Below, in pieces: positions 25,201 to 38,000 of a stretch of DNA of 64,000 nucleotides. Source of the stretch: Phoronis australis. Its lineage: Eukaryota; Phoronida; Phoronidae. Under the pieces are notes generated by a model. The model searched no databases. It was not told where the DNA came from and saw only the letters and a program-made list of their open reading frames with translations. The stretch spans positions 660,259-724,258 of the forward strand of contig NMRA01000194.1 in assembly GCA_002633005.1 (NCBI GenBank), written 5' to 3'. The stretch's first letter is position 1, and each line of letters begins with the position of its first letter. The translations under genes and the position numbers were made by a program.

Positions 25201-28200
25201 AACTTTGGCCAAAAAGATGTCTCAAATGAGGCACTGTCCACGGGACTCTTGTTCGGATAGTATAATTCTTAGTCAGAATTCAGTCGTTTCTTCCCCATTT
25301 GCAAAAGAGCTAACTTGGTGTGACTGGCCCCTGGAGATTGATGTTTGATTCTCTCTCAAACAACAGGGATATCAATCATCAACTCCGTTTTGTGCACCCA
25401 CTGGTGTATATGTGTATACGTGGGTGCATATTGCCATCATTTGTGTCCAGGTGTCCAGCGTCCAGTGCTGTATCTCCTAAATTGCTTCCAGAATCTTAAT
25501 GAAGTTTTACAGGTGTGTTTCTATGGAGCTGGTGAAAAATGATGGCAATTTTGGGACGGGTCGGACTATTGGTGTGCCCCTAGTAGCAATTTTAGTTTTT
25601 TACATTGGTCTCCATATCTGCCCTGGCCTTGTTGGATTTTCACGTAATTATACATGTTACTATTGAGATGACGACAACGCCGTCTCGATTTCGAATGGTT
25701 TTAAGGGCTGTTCCAGTAAAATCCGTGTGGGAGGGGGGGGGACGGCAGTAGAAATAAAAATTCATGGGTGGTTGTCTTCAGAAAAAAACACAAATTATAG
25801 GTGGTCGTTCCTGTAAGAAGTGATCCATTAAAAATGGGTGGTATTTTTTGACCTGTTAATGTTGACAGGTTGGTTACTTCAGCCCTCAAAACTCAAAAAG
25901 AAATGCATATATCCTAACTTAACCCAATACAAAAAAGCCCATATTGCCAGTGAACAGAGTGCAATATGTTCACTAAGCCATTAATCAAGTCATGGGCAAC
26001 TTGATTTGAGCCAACTGTTTGTCTGCAGTCCTATTTAATTGAAAAGTTATGCAACACTAAACTGGTGTTAACACATGTAAGAAAATTGATGATTTTTAAA
26101 TAAAAAGTATGAGGAGTAAGATGAAAAAAATAAACAAGTTCCAATATTCACTTGACATAGAAGTATAAAAGAGTTCGTGGAGACAGTTCATAGATCCATA
26201 TAAATGAAAAAATGTTCATTGAAATTATAGACACATGGTGAACAGAGACACCTGGTGGCTGCCAAAAGTATTGCTCACTGCCTACTTTAGTTTTTGACAA
26301 TATTGGACAAGACAACTAGTTCTTGTCTGTCAATCATCTAAGTTCTTAACAGGTCCTCCTGGAGGCAATTTGTTTGCAAGTGTTGGATTTTATATTTTAA
26401 CCCATTAAAAATAATTAAAAAATTATGGGTCATGGGTTGGAGAAATAAATGAAAAATATGGGCGGTGGGTAAGAAATAAAAGTGCCTTCCCCCCCTCCCA
26501 TACAGATTTTGCTGGAACAGCCCTTTAAGGGAGTCTGCACTCCCTAGTGGCTATTTTTATTATCATTATGAAAATTAGCAGACGCGTTCCTGATTAAAAG
26601 ATCCCAGCAGGTCCAACTGCTGTGGTGCCCCCTATCGGTGATTGTGTTGTTTGTGTCTACGTTTGTGTTTCCTTAATACTTTGAATGATTTTTGTGTAAT
26701 TTGGCCGATGTATTCCTATAAAGGTGATGATGGATGATGAGGTGTTATAGACCGATCTGACTACCCCTCGTGATAATTTTACTTTTTATGTTTGCTGCTG
26801 TGTCTTTGGAATTCCTTGAAGTATTTTCATCAAATATGACTTGAGATTCCAATTAAGGAGATGACTATGGCGTTCTAGTTTTGCACAGTGTTGACCTAGT
26901 TACCATTTTGAGTATTTGCACCTGTACTTCCTTAACATTTGCAGGGTAAGTGTATTTCTATCAATGGCATAACAGGTGTAGACTTCATTCGGGAGTATCT
27001 AATTACTGCTATGCCTTCTAGTGACAATTTTATTTTTTATTCTTGCGTTTGTATCTTCTTTAATCTTGGTGGATTTTCATGATGTCTTCCCATTTTCACG
27101 TAGGTTCCAGGTATTCTGTGAAACCTAGTGTCTATTTTCATGATTCTAATAAACATCCTTAGAAGTACCAATGCAGTCGTGCATTTCAACGCTTTGTGTT
27201 GCTCTCATTAAAGCATCGTCACAAGTTTTCCTCGTTTGACAGCCAATATCTCCGTTGAACTGATGACAGTCAAAAATCTAAGACACAATTGCCTTGTAGA
27301 ATAAGTAAGAATTTCATGCAAATTTACTCACGTACTAAAGAGTTATCAATTTCCAAAACTGCTAAAATCGCCGAAAATCAGGTCTGAAAATGGCCAATAT
27401 AGATTTGCCTCATAATGGAAATCGGTTGAAGTTCTCTCAAACTACTCACATATTTGGTACATAAATAATGCTTTCACAGAAATGTTATGAGTCTCAGAGT
27501 AGTTATACAAAACATAGATATAATTAAATACAATATGTAAAGTCTTTGGAATAAAAGAAACGTGAAGGAGGAAAGTGCGAACCCAGCCTTGCTTGGCAAA
27601 TATTTAAATATCCTTTCAATTATTTGTGATTTGATAATGAATGGACTTGAACTGCTGTTTTGCTGGGGCCATGTAAAAACTGTTAAACCATGTTTGTGAA
27701 TTAGGAAAATCTGATTTTTTAATTTAACCCTGGTAAACCGATTTATGAGACATCAAGGTTGGTATGGTAATTTTTGAAATAAAATGGACAGTGTCTAAAA
27801 TCAACAAAGTTTCGAGGCACAAATTTACACCAAAGTTCTCCCACGCACTTTGTGGAAATCCCAACAATTAGTCTTGTAGTCTTCAATTAACATGTAGACA
27901 ATTATAGCGGCATGGTGCAATAACAACACATTAAACTTTAACTAAAACTCTACAAAAACACCATTTTATTGTGACAAATGCTCAAATAAATTGCTAAATT
28001 ATTCTGGCCAGATGTTTGTCTAAATTCATCTTATTCTGGCAGTTCTGTCAAGGTCTGTCTATTTTTTTTTTGATAACTGCTGTACTTTTATTGTGCGAGT
28101 ATTCCAGCTGACAACTGGCTCATGCACGTGATTCTTTTTAGATTCCCAAGTCCAGCGAAGGGAAGAGTTGGTGGGAATATGCCGACAAGGACATAACTTT

Positions 28201-30679
28201 GGATCAAGTTGAACGTATGGATTTTTATTTACGATTTGTACAATCCATTAAATATTCTTTATGCCTTGCAAGTGTTGTATCAATTGTTAGTTTGAAAATT
28301 ATAGTTTTCAGTGTTCTCCTCAACAGAAAATTCAAACTTGACTGGAATTAAAAAAATCACCTCACACGTGATACCGTCTAGACGGTGCACCGATTAGCCA
28401 CCATCATTTGCACCTACCATTCATGATTACATACTCTGGTTTTGCCGATATCCCAAATCATTATTAATATGTACAGATTTGCAATTATTTTCAAAATGTG
28501 TCCCCAAAAGACACACTGATGTGGCGGCCACAGTCCATACATTTAGAAGCATCTGATCAGCATTGTTCAATGTATGGAGGCCAGCATCTGATCAGCATTG
28601 TTCAATGCATGGAGGCCAGCATTTGATCAGGATTGTTCAATGTATGGAGGCCAGCATCTGATCAGCATTGTTCAATGTATGGAGGCCAGCATCTGATCAG
28701 CATTGTTCAATGTATGGAGGTCAGTATCGGAAAACTAAATTAGTTTTCTTTTTTTTTTCAGAAATTGCTCAAGAGTTTGTAAATATACTCGATAAATTTC
28801 CTAATAGATTAAAGAGGGCAATGCAAATTGCTCGGGTAAGTTTCAAAATTTACTTTAATAGCCACATATAATTTGGCGACTGAATTCTTTGGTGGTCATT
28901 TTGCATCATTGCTGAGGATTAATGTACCATGTATCAGTGTACCATATGCAAGTTGTGCATACTTGTATGAAATTTTTATGCACAGTGTGCAAATTTGCGT
29001 CACTGCAATACATACTACCTATTGGAATTCAACTTAAATATTTTTTCTGAACAAATTTCTTGCATAACACTTTGGCATTTGAGCCAAAATGCATTTATCA
29101 TTTATTTCGTTAATATATAACTCCCACTAGATGTCGGCTTGTCTTGCAGTGCATGGTAGTCACTCGGCTATTGAAACATCTGTATCTGATGTGCGTATTA
29201 CTTCAGACCAGTTTTTTGTAGAACACAAGTATATTATGCTAATGAAGGTGTTCTCAAGAGCTGCTGTTTATATGTCTGTCAGATTTTTACTTGAATCTTA
29301 TAATGTAATTCTATTGGTGATGATCATCTTTATTGTTACAGGGTGAAAAACCCCAGCCTGAACCGACCAGTAAACCTGCCCAGAAGGGGGCATTGTCCTC
29401 CGCCGTGCCCGCTCCATCTGCCACGACAACCAAATCGACAGGGGACCGAGAGCAGTCACGATCTCCGGCTCCCTCATCGTCATCCGTGGCAGATGGACAT
29501 AAAAGCCGCCATCACCAGACTCCTACAAACCATGACAGGAAACCAGATCTGAAAACTCAGACAGGTGGCGCTGGTAGTAGAACTGTCAGTCCTCATGTGT
29601 CGAAAACGAAAGCGGTCGACAGTCCACTCAAGCATAGATCAATGTATGATGTAGTGGATTCCTCTAAAGTTTCTGGCTTAAGGCAACCAGCGTTGTCACA
29701 GAGCTCTCGTTCGTCTCACGCTGTGCATGGCGATCCCAAGCATCGGTCACTTCCTGTCAGCTCCGGAAATGAGCGAGTGGTGCACAGTGGTTCGGGCCAG
29801 GAAGCAACCGCACAGAGTCGAGACAAATTGGATGGTCGCGAGAGGCCGCATGAGCGCAGGCCTCATTCCAGTTCTCAACTATCACACTCGAGCACACTGT
29901 CATTGCCACGGCACAAATCAGATGCAAGACAAAATGAGGAGTTTTCAAAACATTTACCATTTGAACGCTATAAGGAACATAGATCAGACCATCACAAAGT
30001 CCAAAACCAGCAAAGTGATCACGTGTCGGGTTCTCATGCCAGTGTTAGTAGTATTGGTAGTAGTAGTGTTAATAAGTCTCGTCATTCTACTGCAGTGGCA
30101 CCTGGTGGTGCCCCCCAGCTCCTGGTTGGCGCACCACAGCGCCAGCTGGAGTTAAGCGTGCACAACCAGGAGCATTTCAATCGAATCAAGAAGGATCACT
30201 CTGGTCACGATCGTCATCCACAGCAGCGGTCGCAACGTCCAGGTGAAGACAACAGTCAGCATTCCTTTAAGCGTAGCCATAGTCCCAGTGGCTCATCTGC
30301 TGGCCATAGTCGTAAGCATTCAAGTAGTTCCCTACCTCACAGCAGTAAGAAAGCTCGACTGGACCCATCGAGGGGTTCCAGTGCCCACCGTCGCAGTAGT
30401 TCTAGTGGCAAATCTCATAACGGTCACAGATCTCAAGGGGGTGGGTCGGAGTCGGCTTCTGCCGTGGCCAAGAATGTGTCTGGCCTGGAGGAGTTAAACG
30501 AACTGAATAAGAAGTTGCAGCACTTCATCGAGCTGCAGGGGCAGAGGTTGTCCAGTCATTCCAGCTCCTCATCACCCGAGGGAGGTTTCCAGCCACCTCT
30601 CCCCTCCCATCCACCCCTGCCGCACACACCGCCCCCACCTCCTCCCCCTGAACACCTGCCCCCTCTTCCCCCATCCTGA
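19283..30679 (+). CDS. CCNT1: Cyclin T, regulatory subunit of P-TEFb
   Basis: Cyclin partner of CDK9; P-TEFb phosphorylates the RNA polymerase II tail to release paused polymerase. Exons: 19283-19428, 20627-20837, 21603-21663, 22799-22861, 23850-23895, 24696-24786, 28142-28214, 28762-28835, 29342-30679. All phases fit and give 700 aa (human CCNT1 726, CCNT2 730). The double cyclin box spans residues 1-255: [82 protein letters not shown] and FPNRLKR. The exon 1 donor is set at AATTT|GTATCC because it restores the exact human spacing. The large last exon (residues 256-700) is disordered and rich in Ser, His, Arg and Pro. It has a predicted helix at 637-656 ([14 protein letters not shown]) and a proline-run end. 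An invertebrate copy is probably co-orthologous to CCNT1 and CCNT2; the CCNT1 symbol rests on KANSL2 adjacency. Confidence 0.95.
21990..22400. other. Cyclin T intron segment sharing a C-rich motif with the 17.67-kb region
   Basis: AAAAGTCCCCCC occurs at about 22365 and again at about 17662-17672, next to the N gap. Nearby are further CCCCCC runs. This suggests a dispersed repeat whose ends I cannot define. Nothing coding is recognised. Confidence 0.25.
23328..23539. mobile_element. 212-bp MITE with CAGGGCTTGGAAT ends
   Basis: 13-bp perfect terminal inverted repeats (CAGGGCTTGGAAT at 23328-23340, ATTCCAAGCCCTG at 23527-23539) flanked by the direct repeat ATATTT on both sides. The CAGGG..CCCTG ends suggest hAT superfamily. 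Interior is T-rich and non-coding. It lies in cyclin T intron 4. Confidence 0.75.
25701..26530. mobile_element. ~830-bp inverted-repeat element with TTAA-type ends
   Basis: The left end (T)TTAAGGGCTGTTCCAG.AAAATC and the right end, its reverse complement GATTTTGCTGGAACAGCCCTTTAA, are inverted repeats of about 20 bp. Each is followed inward by a G- or C-homopolymer (GGGGGGGGG at about 25734; CCCCCCC at about 26490). The similarity continues inward loosely through AGAAATAAAA and GGGTGG words. Flanking TTAA or TTTAA on both sides fits a piggyBac-like TTAA target, but I saw no transposase. It lies in cyclin T intron 6. Confidence 0.65.
26540..27260. repeat. Degenerate periodic repeat, reverse orientation
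   Basis: Units of about 120-130 bp contain words such as TTTCCTTAATACTTTGAATG, ATTCCTTGAAGTATTTTCAT and CTTGGTGGATTTTCATGATG. Each is preceded by GTGATAATTTTACTTTTTAT-like sequence. This is the reverse complement of the family at 39.6-40.45 and 60.8-61.6 kb. It lies in cyclin T intron 6. Confidence 0.5.
28548..28722. repeat. 35-bp minisatellite, five copies
   Basis: CATCTGATCAGCATTGTTCA recurs at 28550, 28585, 28620, 28655 and 28690 with one or two substitutions. It ends about 40 bp before the acceptor of cyclin T exon 8, so length variation could move the branch-point region. Confidence 0.95.
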
Positions 30680-32085
30680 GCTGGGTACCCTCAACTTCTA
30701 GAAATATTCATATTAGTCAAGGCCATGCTGTTGGCAAATGGAGAAATGTTATTAGAAAGCAGTCAATTTCTGGGTCTATAGCCCTTACATGGAATAAAGA
30801 GTCTCTGACTAGAAAATCAATGTGCTGGCCTAACTTGCAATAACAAAGCATCTGCTGAAAATTGTGTTCAAAACATTTCATAAAGGTGTTAAAATGTAAT
30901 AATGTATATATTTAACTTTTTGTATTTTTCGTATTACTGCAGTGAGTAGAGTGCAGTATCTTTGTTATGCCTGCTGTCTGATAGGACGCGGTGCGAGAGG
31001 TAGTAGTGTCTATCATTGGGTAACATTATTATTTGTAGTATACTGTCCAAGCCTTCATTGATGTAGTGTAGATCTCAATATGTATTTTGTTATGAGGGGG
31101 CTAGTCATTAAAGTCATTTGAAATAATCTTTAATTGCCTTCTCGTTTGGTTACTATTGAGGCATAGTACGAATGATAGCGCATTATTTCTGCCTTTACCT
31201 ATACTGTTGTAAATACTGTTAATGTGAAAGTCAGTTAAGTATTATTTTCTCACTGGACACGTTAAATACACATGGTATTGTTTCTCTTAAGGTAGCAAAA
31301 TATTGCGTTTGTTATTACTTAATTTATAGCTATGCATCTTATTAACATGCATGCATTTTAATTATCTCGCCAATTAAAATTTGATTGTCTGATGAAAGAG
31401 CTGTGTAAAGGTGCAACTTTTAGTGAAGCAGTGTATTTTTTTAAACGTAGTTAACGAAAATGTATAAATTTTTAATTTAATTCGTAGTCAAACCAAAGGG
31501 TGAAAATATAGATAAAGTTCTCAATGCTGGGTTTTGCAGTTTAAATTAGTGAAGCTGGCGATATATCTTTGAAATTTTATATTAATATGGCATTATGTGA
31601 TATGGTATCTAATGTCTTGGATAAATTTATCAACAGGTGTTAAGTAAGACTTGGAACACGAGGTCTGCTGATTTCTTTTACTTTGATCTGATGGTAAATG
31701 TTTGTAAGACCGGGCTGAAGTTGAGAAATGTGGCCGAGATTGTGGATATTTATGCTATGAGTAAGACAATGTGAAATAAACTTATTCACGTACAATTAGG
31801 AGGCTTGCTTATTTGACAGGTCTACCTTGTGACCTTAGAGGGAAGCATTGGCAAGTGGGATTGCATTTCTTGTGTATAGACCAGTTTTGCTCATCTTGGT
31901 TTCATCCACTCCTTGCTTTGGTCACAGAGCAGTACATACATTGTAGCTAGTGGCAAAATCTTAGGTCCAAGCTGATGAACAACTGTGACCAGCACAACTC
32001 AACAAATTATGAATATGTTCATCAGTTGTCTTCCTCATATGATGAGCATAAATTAATAAATTATGTTTATGAGCCTCATTAACAT
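30680..32085. other. Cyclin T 3'UTR and tail-to-tail spacer to IQCB1
   Basis: AT-rich non-coding stretch. AATAAA occurs at 30793-30798 and at 31775-31780; the second is followed by a GT-containing stretch and is the likely distal poly(A) signal. The IQCB1 stop codon is 306 bp beyond it on the other strand, so the two 3' ends nearly meet. I see no other gene. Confidence 0.6.
31775..31780 (+). terminator. Likely distal poly(A) signal of cyclin T
   Basis: AATAAA about 1.1 kb after the cyclin T stop codon, ahead of the convergent IQCB1 3' end. Confidence 0.45.
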
Positions 32086-35000
32086 TCAGAAAAGAGCGTT
32101 GTCCTCCTCGTACTGCTGGTCCTGGAATTCATCGCCCAATCGTTTCCACCAGGGATGCCGTAACAGTCTCAACTCCTCACGATGGTTGTTCTTAGCTTTG
32201 GTTGCCACAGGTAATGATCTAGTGGTGAACAGTTCGACTTCTTCAGGAGTTATGTCACTCAGTTTTGGAGCATCTATAATAGGATTGAATGGGATACACA
32301 AGAAATATCTCCAAAATCACATTCGGTTATGAACTGTCATTGAAATGAAAAATCTATGGCAAAATTCCGTATTGTATTTTATCAGTACCTTTCAAAAACG
32401 TTTTACTAAAAAATGCATGGTCACGTGACGTGAATGATATGAATGAAACTAAACTGATTTGCTTTATGTTGGTTAAAGATGGCATTAAATAGGGGTGCAC
32501 ACACATAATCTTAAATTATCAAGTTACTTCAGGTTTGATAAAGCTCGCGTATAGCATAGTGTAGGCATAAAAGTGGATATCACATAGCTGTGTTTTTATC
32601 TGAAGCCCTCCTTACTTAAGAGTAGATCACTATCCGTTTCCAAGCGTGCTATCAGCGCCTCCCTATGTTGGTGATTCTTCCTCGTAACTTTGCAAGTCAT
32701 CACGTGTCGTCGAAGCGTGTCTTGAACTTTATTATGAAGATCTTCTTGTTCTTCGCGGCTCATTGTCTTTGGCTGGAAGAAACACTCTTGTCTGAATGAA
32801 TGCAAGTTGAAAACACGTGGTACAACCATACACAGTTGTATTCAGGCAACAAGTTTCTCTTCGTGCAGAGAGCATCTAGAGGCAGCCATTGACATTTTGT
32901 GTCTCGAAAGGAGCACGCAGCCATTTTACAGTTAATCATAACATTTTAATATCCCCAAAAATATATCTCATTTTTATCGCAAACCACAACATGTTTTAAA
33001 ACGCATTATCTATTTACCACATATGCAAGTTGTTCGCCAATTAACCTATTACCAGGATTTTGAGTGATGGCTTAACTGACCAATCGGAATGCAGTATTTT
33101 TGACACATCATCGTTACCAAGCTGCCATTTTATCAAACAAACAACACGTTGCTGGGTAAAACTTCTTGTTTGTCGACATTTCACAATAGGTGGAGCTTGT
33201 GATGTGTCAATTTCTATTACATGGCAATTCTCTATCGGTCACGTGCAGCTATTTTGATTTTTCACACTAATAGCAGAATCTCATTTGAATATTGATTTCT
33301 CTTTCATGCATAAAGCAATTAACATGAACCTTTGCACATTCATATTAAGGTGTATGGCTGAGAAAACAGCCTCATAGATTTTTGATTTTCATTTAAACAG
33401 CGGAGACATTGCTGGGACAGCAGAAATTATTCGGCACTTTGATGACTGAAGATATTTGTTGCTTGAGTTCAAAAACCTCGGACACCGTTCTCTGCATATT
33501 AACAGCAAGAAAAATATTTTAAACACTACATCATCTGCAGTTTACCTTTTTTACAAATTTATGTTCAGTGCAGAAAATAATTGTATTTGATAATGTGACG
33601 TTTTGAGCATGAATTGAGACTTTGCACTAGGAGAGGATTGAGAATTGTGTACTTTTATGGCTTAAAAATGGTCGCCAACAAGTTATTTGATCAAATGTTG
33701 AATGATAATTATCTTACGTAAGCAATTAAAAAATATTCAATTATAATCACATTCGTTTTAGGCCAAAACAGAAGCACGAATTTTAAGATGAGCGCATAAG
33801 TAAATACATACGTGTTAAACCCGACGTTTCGGTTCATTACTTAAACCATTTTCAAGACGACATTTGTTCATTTGAGCTCAATTTTGATTTCTAGTCTCAC
33901 CCACAATGCACTTTGACGTGTACCTCCACAGTTTATTTTCCACTTGTGTCGCCTTGAAAATGGTTTAAGTAATAAACCGAAATGTCAGATTTAGCACGTC
34001 TGTATTTACTTACGCGCTCACCTTAAAATTCATGCTTCGATTACAATATAAATATTCAGCTATACATGCCAGCCACTCTAGAAAAGCAGTTCTAAGGGTT
34101 GCCACTGGTGAAACCATGGAATAAAACCTGTTTGCATTTTCTCCCATGAATGACTCCACCCATGTTACCTGGTGAGAGTCCCTCCACTCTAGGATCTCCT
34201 GTTGTATTTCTACTCGGCGCTGGTCGTCCAGCCCAGGCGGTCGCTGCCAGTTCGGAGGCTCCTTCTTTCTACTTTCCAGTTTGGCTAGCCATTTCCTCAC
34301 CTTCAGGCAAAAAACTTTGTTTCATAAAGGCTGTGCATGAAGTCTGTGCTAACTGCAGTGAAGGTAGAGTTTATGCCAGAAACCATTAACATGGATACAT
34401 TTCAGAACCCAAATAGTTTTCACATTTGAACAATATCTGGTCTGTCACAACACGTCGTGAATTGTCCCGAGAAAGGAAAAGGAGGTACCCTGATTTTCTA
34501 AATTTAAATTGTTTATTAATTACAGCCGCGCTGCAGTCACTTAATGTTTTGATGCATTTCATGTTAACAATAGAAATGAGTTAGTCTATTAATTAGTAAG
34601 TTATGTTTGAACAGAGTGCATTATGGAAATATAAGCAAAAATAGATTTCACTGTGAAAGAAAGTGAAGTACACCGATTTCATCATGGGGTAAGAACTACT
34701 TACCCTCCTCTGTATAGTTATTGCAGCTCTCATGCGCCTAATGTGAATTTTCCTACGTTCCAACTGTTTGCGTTCTTGGTGACCTCGCCACAATGTTTGA
34801 ATTTTTAGAGCGGAGGATTCTTGGACGTTTTGTAGGTGCTTTGGGATGTCAGCTAAAAACAGCTCTAAATAGTCAGCAGAAATGGCATATATGGTCAATC
34901 GCTAAAGACACAATGCATTGTGATGGATTGCCGAGCTCTTCGCAGCCGCAGAATATACAACGGAAACTTGCATCCTAATGCACCAGTAATCGAATAGACA

Positions 35001-38000
35001 TCATTCAAGTTAGTACCACACTGATAGCAATTTCTGTCTCAGTTTCACTGTAAATGTAGTAGAAAATGATTCATTTCAAGTTTTCAAATGCAACGCATCA
35101 ACACCTTCAGATTTGTATGCTTATTTCATAGGTGGGAAACAGCTCATTGGAAGAGCTTTAGGATATTAAACCAACTCAAACTTGGCTTGGTTCTTTTGAG
35201 CCTTCAAAAGTTCCAAATACAATTTTGGAAATTCAAACATTTCTTTTTTTAAGACAGAATTGAAGAAAATAAGGTGATTCTAAAATTTCCATTACTATGG
35301 CACTGTAATTCCTGTCATACCTGCAGGCAGAAGCTGCAGTATTTGCAACTGTTTCTGTCGCGAGTCCCTCATAGCACGCTTCCTGGCCAATAGCAGCTGA
35401 TGTCTCAGTTCAGACTCCTCCTTCTCACGCTCTCGCCTCTTTTCTAATATCACTCGTCGCTCCCTGGAGAAGGGTTGGTTCGACTCATTAAACATTAGGG
35501 CGTGTGCAGTGAAAAACGACAACAAGCAAGTTCATGGAACTGCTGCTATCGAGGAAAAATGAAACGCATCCATGGCTTATATTCATGATTTAGTGAACGC
35601 TGAAGAATACATTTATTTGCGTTGAAAGGCGTATTAAGGCAACTATAAGCTGCAAAATAAGATTTCCAGAATGTGTTCTTCCAGACGTATTAAAACAGTT
35701 TTATTCTTAATTTAAGGGACATAAGCCTAAAAACATCAGCAAACTACATCAGCCAACTAATGAACGGTGACACCCCACCTAAACGTTTTCTGCAGTTTTG
35801 CTATTCCGTGATTAGCCTTCTTTAACATCTGTCTGGTTCTGAAACTTCTGAACAATGCCTGAATAGTGGTCGCTGCACGATGAAGTCGCTAAAAGAATTA
35901 AGTTATCAATTCTTAATACAGAGCATAATCTAGACAACAACGGGACTGTGAAAAATGCATTCAATAAAAGAGTAGCATTTGAAAGGAAAATAGCTTTATA
36001 TTATCAAAAATGTAAGTGGTTTTCCTGATATTTGGCAAACATACAGACTTGTCTTTGCCAAGAACACCTGCCCTGAATGTGTCACTCACAAACTGACAAA
36101 CTAGATTCCTGTACAATGTGAAAACAATGCAAAAAGAATTTCTCGAAATATTGGCAGAGTACTTCTCAGAAACTCATTACCACCAAAAAGCCATATATGT
36201 TCACCATGATAGCAAGTAACAGCAGATGTTCACGAAAACAACAACGGATTTAAAACTTGACATGTTTCGGTGTCACTGAAACATGTCAAGTTTTAAATCC
36301 GTTGTTGATTTCGTGAACATATATGTTCAGCATGACACAATATAATATAAACTTCAGACGGTGACACAAACTCTTAAGATGGGTCGCATCCTTAACACAA
36401 AACCCCACACAGGTACTCCTTCAGTCCAATGACCAAAGTGAGCGCCCCTGTTTCCGTGTGTTGCAGTTAAAGACCTAAACCGATTGGCTTGTGACATGGA
36501 CTTTCAAGTTTTCATTAAGGCAAAGATGAGAGATACTTAGCAAATTTTCAACTCATTGCAAGACGACAATATGTGTTTTATCTCCAAAATATATTAAAAA
36601 ATTCTCTTCCAGACTGCAAGACAGTCCATGGAAGTTTGCACAATGCCTTATTTGATTGTGGTAGTATGTCAGATTTTGCGGTAAAATTTTTTGAGCATGG
36701 TAAGAGTTTTCATAGTTTATGGTGTTTTCTAGAGAGCCATAAGTTTTGCCGCTTCAGAGCAAGTAGAGTTCTGTGGCCTGTGGTAAAAGTTTCGTTCCCC
36801 TTGAACTTAAATGAATCGCTTTCCCTAAATATAATAAAGAGCATGACATGTATACTTTGATGAAGATCTCTCTAACAAGAGACATCTATCAAGAACAATT
36901 AACCAGATTATCACCATTTTACCCCACCTCCATCTCCACACGTTTGTGTGTTCCCGCGTCGAGTAAGGACAAAAGCTTCTTCAAGTCCGCTCCAAACCCC
37001 TTACCAGTCCACCGGCTTAATAATGGCCTCAGACCTCTGCAACAGAGTGCATTTGGTTAATGATGCTGTCAAATATTACTTTGAGAATTGAGACATTGTG
37101 ATATCGGAAATGGTAGGTCTAGCAATGCACTAATTTCTTATAAATAAATATTATGTCGTGCGACAAGATATCAGAGTAAATGTAAACGTCATCATACTGC
37201 CATCTCAAACGATGTCTTGTGACTTCTGATGATGATGGCAGATAATTGAAAAGCAAAAGTGTAAGTAGAGTCACAAGATATGTAACTGAGTAGAACCATA
37301 TTGGCCACTTTTTGAGTAAAACCAAGAATTGAGGGATGAATAGCTTCATACAGCAAGAGTTAGGATGAATAGTTTCATACAACAAATAGTTGGATATGAG
37401 GTATGTTCCATGAAAAACCACTTAATACTGAAGGTCAACATTTTGTCTAAGTTTAAGACTGAAAATCAGGCTATGTTAAGACCGAAGGCAAAAACTTAGA
37501 AAAGTCCATTCACCGAACACAATGTTTGTTTTTGGTCTTCTGTCTTAACTTAGACAGCAATTGTTGTGGGTTCTGACATAGGTGATCATACAAACTACCC
37601 ATTAGCCATCTGTTGCGAATTCACTATTAAGCTAAGTGATGTGATGTGTGAAATACCATTTCAAGAATGATCTTAGTCTTGAAACTCTAACTGGGGGTTT
37701 ATTTACAACAATTTGGATACGATTCGGGTCTAGTTTATGTGAGAATACCCTGATATGGTTGGAAAATATCATTCACATGTGCAGGTAAGTTGTAGTTCAT
37801 TGTCTCTACCAGTCTACGCTGCTTTGTCAGTTCTCAAATCAAAAGCAGACAATCTTTAATTTGACGATTGTTTAGGGACATTTGATTGTGAAAAATATAA
37901 TAGATTTGATCGATCCTCTATAGTTTGTAAGTGATGAGAGTCATAAATTTTGGTCATTTAGATCAAAAGTCCAATCTTAAGCCCACTACATAACAGGCTA

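Noticed and set aside
29333-29341. Independent start of the 446-codon cyclin T last exon
   Set aside because: The frame is open upstream only through the TTACAG acceptor; it is continued from exon 8 in phase 0.
36573-36860. 95-codon plus-strand frame in an IQCB1 intron
   Set aside because: No homology, opposite to the gene, and no splice or promoter support.
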